In this document: positions 33,136-34,727 of the stretch, one piece after another
How positions within the stretch are numbered: the first letter of the stretch is position 1
How the letters are laid out: the number at the start of each line of letters is the position of its first letter
NCBI RefSeq assembly: GCF_900142135.1
Contig: NZ_FQZU01000051.1
Span: forward strand, 1 to 34,727
DNA: 34,727 bases
Direction: 5' to 3'
From: Desulfatibacillum alkenivorans DSM 16219
GTDB lineage: Bacteria > Desulfobacterota > Desulfobacteria > Desulfobacterales > Desulfatibacillaceae
Notes under the pieces: model-generated
Seen by the model: only the letters and a program-made list of their open reading frames with translations
Told to the model about the DNA's origin: nothing
Databases searched by the model: none
Program-made: the position numbers and the translations under genes

Positions 33136-33892
33136 TAAGCGTGCAAAACAGATAGGAATAGATCGCCTCGTTCGTCTTCAGTGGCTGGAAAAAACAACAA
33201 ATCTTTTACTGGCCGGAAATGAGGCGCCAGAAGTAAAATTGGCGTTGCAAGAAGAACTGTCAGGAGCATTCCGATCCAACAATACTAAAGTACGCGGCTC
33301 CATTGATAAATCAATAACCATACTGTTGAAAATCTGGAGCAATGTTCCGAAAGAACTTCTCCCCCTGAAGGAAGATGGCCACAAGCTGTTAAGGACTTTG
33401 CACCGTGAGAATCATATTGCAGTACATTGGGGAATGACCATGGCGGTGTATCCTTTTTGGGGCGCCGTCGCCACCCAAACAGGCAGACTCTTAAACTTGC
33501 AAGGGTCTGCGGCAGCCTCTCAAGTACAGCGACGCATCATGGAGGACTATGGAGAACGGGAGACTGTATCCCGAAGGGTCCGATATGTATTGCGCAGCTT
33601 TTTGGATTGGGGGGTGCTTGAAGAAACATCCCAAAAGGGCATTTACACCTCCCGAGAAAAGATTGTGATTGATGATGTCCATCTAATATCCTGGCTCTTG
33701 GAGGCGTCCCTCTACGCAAGAAACAACAACTCGTCGCCGATGCAGGACTTATTATCGAGTCCCAGCCTGTTCCCCTTTCAAATCAATCCTATCCATGCCG
33801 GGGTTTTAGCCGGCATGTCGCCCAGGCTGGAGTGTTTACGCCATGGCGTCGACCAGGATCTCATTATGCTTAAAAACCAAAGTGCGCTGTGA
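33125..33892 (+). CDS. brxA: BREX protein BrxA (DUF1819)
   Basis: This 255-residue helical protein of the BrxA/DUF1819 family, known as a small DNA-binding BREX component, closes the operon. It shows the family look: a basic N-terminus, HWGMTMAVYPFWGAVATQTGRLL in the middle, then RRIMEDYGERETVSRRVRYVLRSFLDWGVL, a winged-helix-like segment. Its ATG lies 11 bases inside the end of pglZ. It is more AT-rich than pglZ. In type 3 operons brxA is normally last, as here. Confidence 0.9.
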   Translation: MPYSKRAKQIGIDRLVRLQWLEKTTNLLLAGNEAPEVKLALQEELSGAFRSNNTKVRGSIDKSITILLKIWSNVPKELLPLKEDGHKLLRTLHRENHIAVHWGMTMAVYPFWGAVATQTGRLLNLQGSAAASQVQRRIMEDYGERETVSRRVRYVLRSFLDWGVLEETSQKGIYTSREKIVIDDVHLISWLLEASLYARNNNSSPMQDLLSSPSLFPFQINPIHAGVLAGMSPRLECLRHGVDQDLIMLKNQSAL

Positions 33893-33949
33893 TGATTGCC
33901 GCGGCATGTTGTCCCAAATTGTAAAAAGAATTCTTTCTTCTATACGTGC

Positions 33950-33980
33950 AAATCCTTCCGGCCAGGAAGATTTGTTTTTT
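33950..33980 (+). terminator. Terminator of the BREX operon
   Basis: AAATCCTTCC, loop, GGAAGATTT (one-base bulge) is followed by GTTTTTT. It lies about 58 bases after the brxA stop. Confidence 0.7.
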
Positions 33981-34139
33981 CACTGTTTACTCCTAAATTG
34001 AATAACTATTTGATTTTATAATAGTAGTTTGGGTTCCGATAATACCATAGAAGAGTCGCTATTCTATATGGGGTGGAAAGACTGTTTATTGCGGGCATTG
34101 CCATAACCTGGCTTATATGCATGCGGCAGAGCAAGACTG
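33981..34139. other. Gap between the BREX terminator and the IS630-like element
   Basis: AT-rich sequence with no recognisable gene or RNA. The left border of the insertion element is at 34140. Confidence 0.4.
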
Positions 34140-34147
34140 ATACCAAG

Positions 34148-34176
34148 TTGCAATCTATTAAGTAATATGATATGGT
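34148..34176 (+). promoter_or_regulatory. Transposase promoter partly inside the terminal repeat
   Basis: TTGCAA (34148-34153), a 17-base spacer and TATGGT (34171-34176) precede the strong AAGGAGG site of the transposase. The -35 overlaps the end of the terminal inverted repeat, so transposase binding there could repress its own gene. Confidence 0.5.
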
Positions 34177-34197
34177 CGTTTCAAAAAGGAGGCGACC

Positions 34198-34701
34198 ATG
34201 GGAAAAGTGACAAAAGCCAAAGAGCATCTTACGGTCCAGGAAATTCAAGATCGGATAAGGGAAACGGTGGGGTTCCCCCGGGTTTTAAAATGGCTTGTTG
34301 TATTGAATGCCCTGGTGGATCCGAGGCCCGCCAATGAGATAGCGCTTCATTTGAATCTGGCGACTCAAACCGTTCATAACATTGTCTCTCAGTATAACAA
34401 TAAGGGGCCGGATGCACTGGACGGCCCCGGCAAGGGTGGGCGATACAAGGCGTATTTGTCCTTGCAAGAGGAAGCTGAGTTTTTAGAGCCCTTCCAGGAG
34501 CAGGCTCTTACCGGTAAGATTGCAACCGCAATGGAAATCAAGGCCAAACTGGAAGGGCGCTTAGGGCATTCAGTGCATAAAACAACAGTATATCGAATGC
34601 TTAAGCGTCACGGATGGAGAAAAATTGTTCCAAGAACTGTTCATGTTCAGAGTGACGCCAAGCAACAAGAGGACTTTAAAAAAAATTCCCGGACATTGTA
34701 A
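34198..34701 (+). CDS. IS630-family transposase, N-terminal ORF (-1 frameshift to second ORF)
   Basis: This 167-residue reading frame has two helix-turn-helix units. The first is PANEIALHLNLATQTVHNIVSQY; the second is a winged-helix-like part with VHKTTVYRMLKRHGWRK, the usual IS630 DNA-binding region. The frame stops at 34699-34701. In the -1 frame, after an A8 run at 34678-34685, the protein continues KKFPDIVKEALDFRA, which fits IS630 transposases leading into the DDE catalytic domain outside the window. The A8 run suggests programmed -1 slippage, though a mutation or sequencing error is possible. AAGGAGG sits just before the ATG. Confidence 0.85.
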   Translation: MGKVTKAKEHLTVQEIQDRIRETVGFPRVLKWLVVLNALVDPRPANEIALHLNLATQTVHNIVSQYNNKGPDALDGPGKGGRYKAYLSLQEEAEFLEPFQEQALTGKIATAMEIKAKLEGRLGHSVHKTTVYRMLKRHGWRKIVPRTVHVQSDAKQQEDFKKNSRTL

Positions 34702-34727
34702 AAGAGGCTCTGGACTTCAGGGCACCC

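Larger units (their letters stand above)
34140..34727 (+). mobile_element. IS630-like insertion sequence, left end (continues beyond window)
   Basis: The element starts with ATACCAAGTTGC, identical to both ends of the MITE at 1-382, and a TA is at its tip. Subterminal sequence agrees with the MITE right end at roughly two thirds of the first 35 positions, including AGTAAT at the same offset. A transposase gene begins 58 bases inside. The right end is outside the window. Confidence 0.85.

Noticed and set aside
17686-33892. DISARM, Dnd or plain type I restriction locus
   Set aside because: PglZ, BrxC, BrxF, BrxA and the PglX-type methylase with BrxHII specify type 3 BREX; no DrmA/DrmB, DndA-E or HsdS-like gene is present.

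Overview
The window looks like a piece of a Desulfobacterota (former deltaproteobacterial sulfate-reducer) chromosome, perhaps close to Desulfatibacillum. This placement is an inference from moderately high GC, a LivKGFHM operon next to a sigma-54 activator, and the kinds of dispersed hairpin repeats present. No marker gene fixes the taxon.

Left part (1-10777, core-like). A 0.38 kb MITE-like element (1-382) sits inside a decayed DUF1016/YhcG-type gene remnant. A minus-strand operon follows, transcribed from right to left: short-chain dehydrogenase, then a branched-chain amino acid type ABC transporter (binding protein, LivG, LivF, LivH, LivM), then an alpha/beta hydrolase. A near-perfect sigma-54 promoter (7555-7569) precedes the dehydrogenase, and a divergent PAS/AAA+/Fis sigma-54 activator lies beside it. 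Together they suggest inducible uptake and first-step catabolism of a carboxylated substrate. A DUF5655/NucS-like nuclease gene comes next and converges on a strong bidirectional terminator.

Island (about 10778 to beyond the right end). A 45-base 3' fragment of a tRNA-Met gene (10778-10822, minus strand) lies directly upstream of its terminator. It reads as the attachment scar of an integrative element. A duplicated block of GGTTGGAAA repeats (candidate integrase arm sites) and a tyrosine recombinase follow. Next come an AT-rich control region (MerR-like, XRE-like and AlpA/excisionase-like genes sharing an 11-bp motif), a TOPRIM-RepA-like ATPase, a repeat-rich non-coding region that may be an origin, a decayed VRR-NUC gene and a zinc-ribbon protein of unknown function.

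The cargo (17686-33892) is a complete type 3 BREX phage-defence operon in the canonical order brxF, brxC, pglXI, brxHII, pglZ, brxA. Two extra genes are embedded in it: an AlbA_2/Schlafen-type ATP-binding winged-helix protein between brxC and pglXI, and an AIPR (abortive infection) protein between pglXI and brxHII. A cluster of TGCGCATAG inverted and direct repeats separates the first half of the operon from pglXI and is a candidate operator. A terminator follows brxA.

Right edge. An IS630-like element begins at 34140. Its end matches the ends of the MITE at position 1, and its transposase is split by a -1 frameshift on an A8 run. The element runs off the window.
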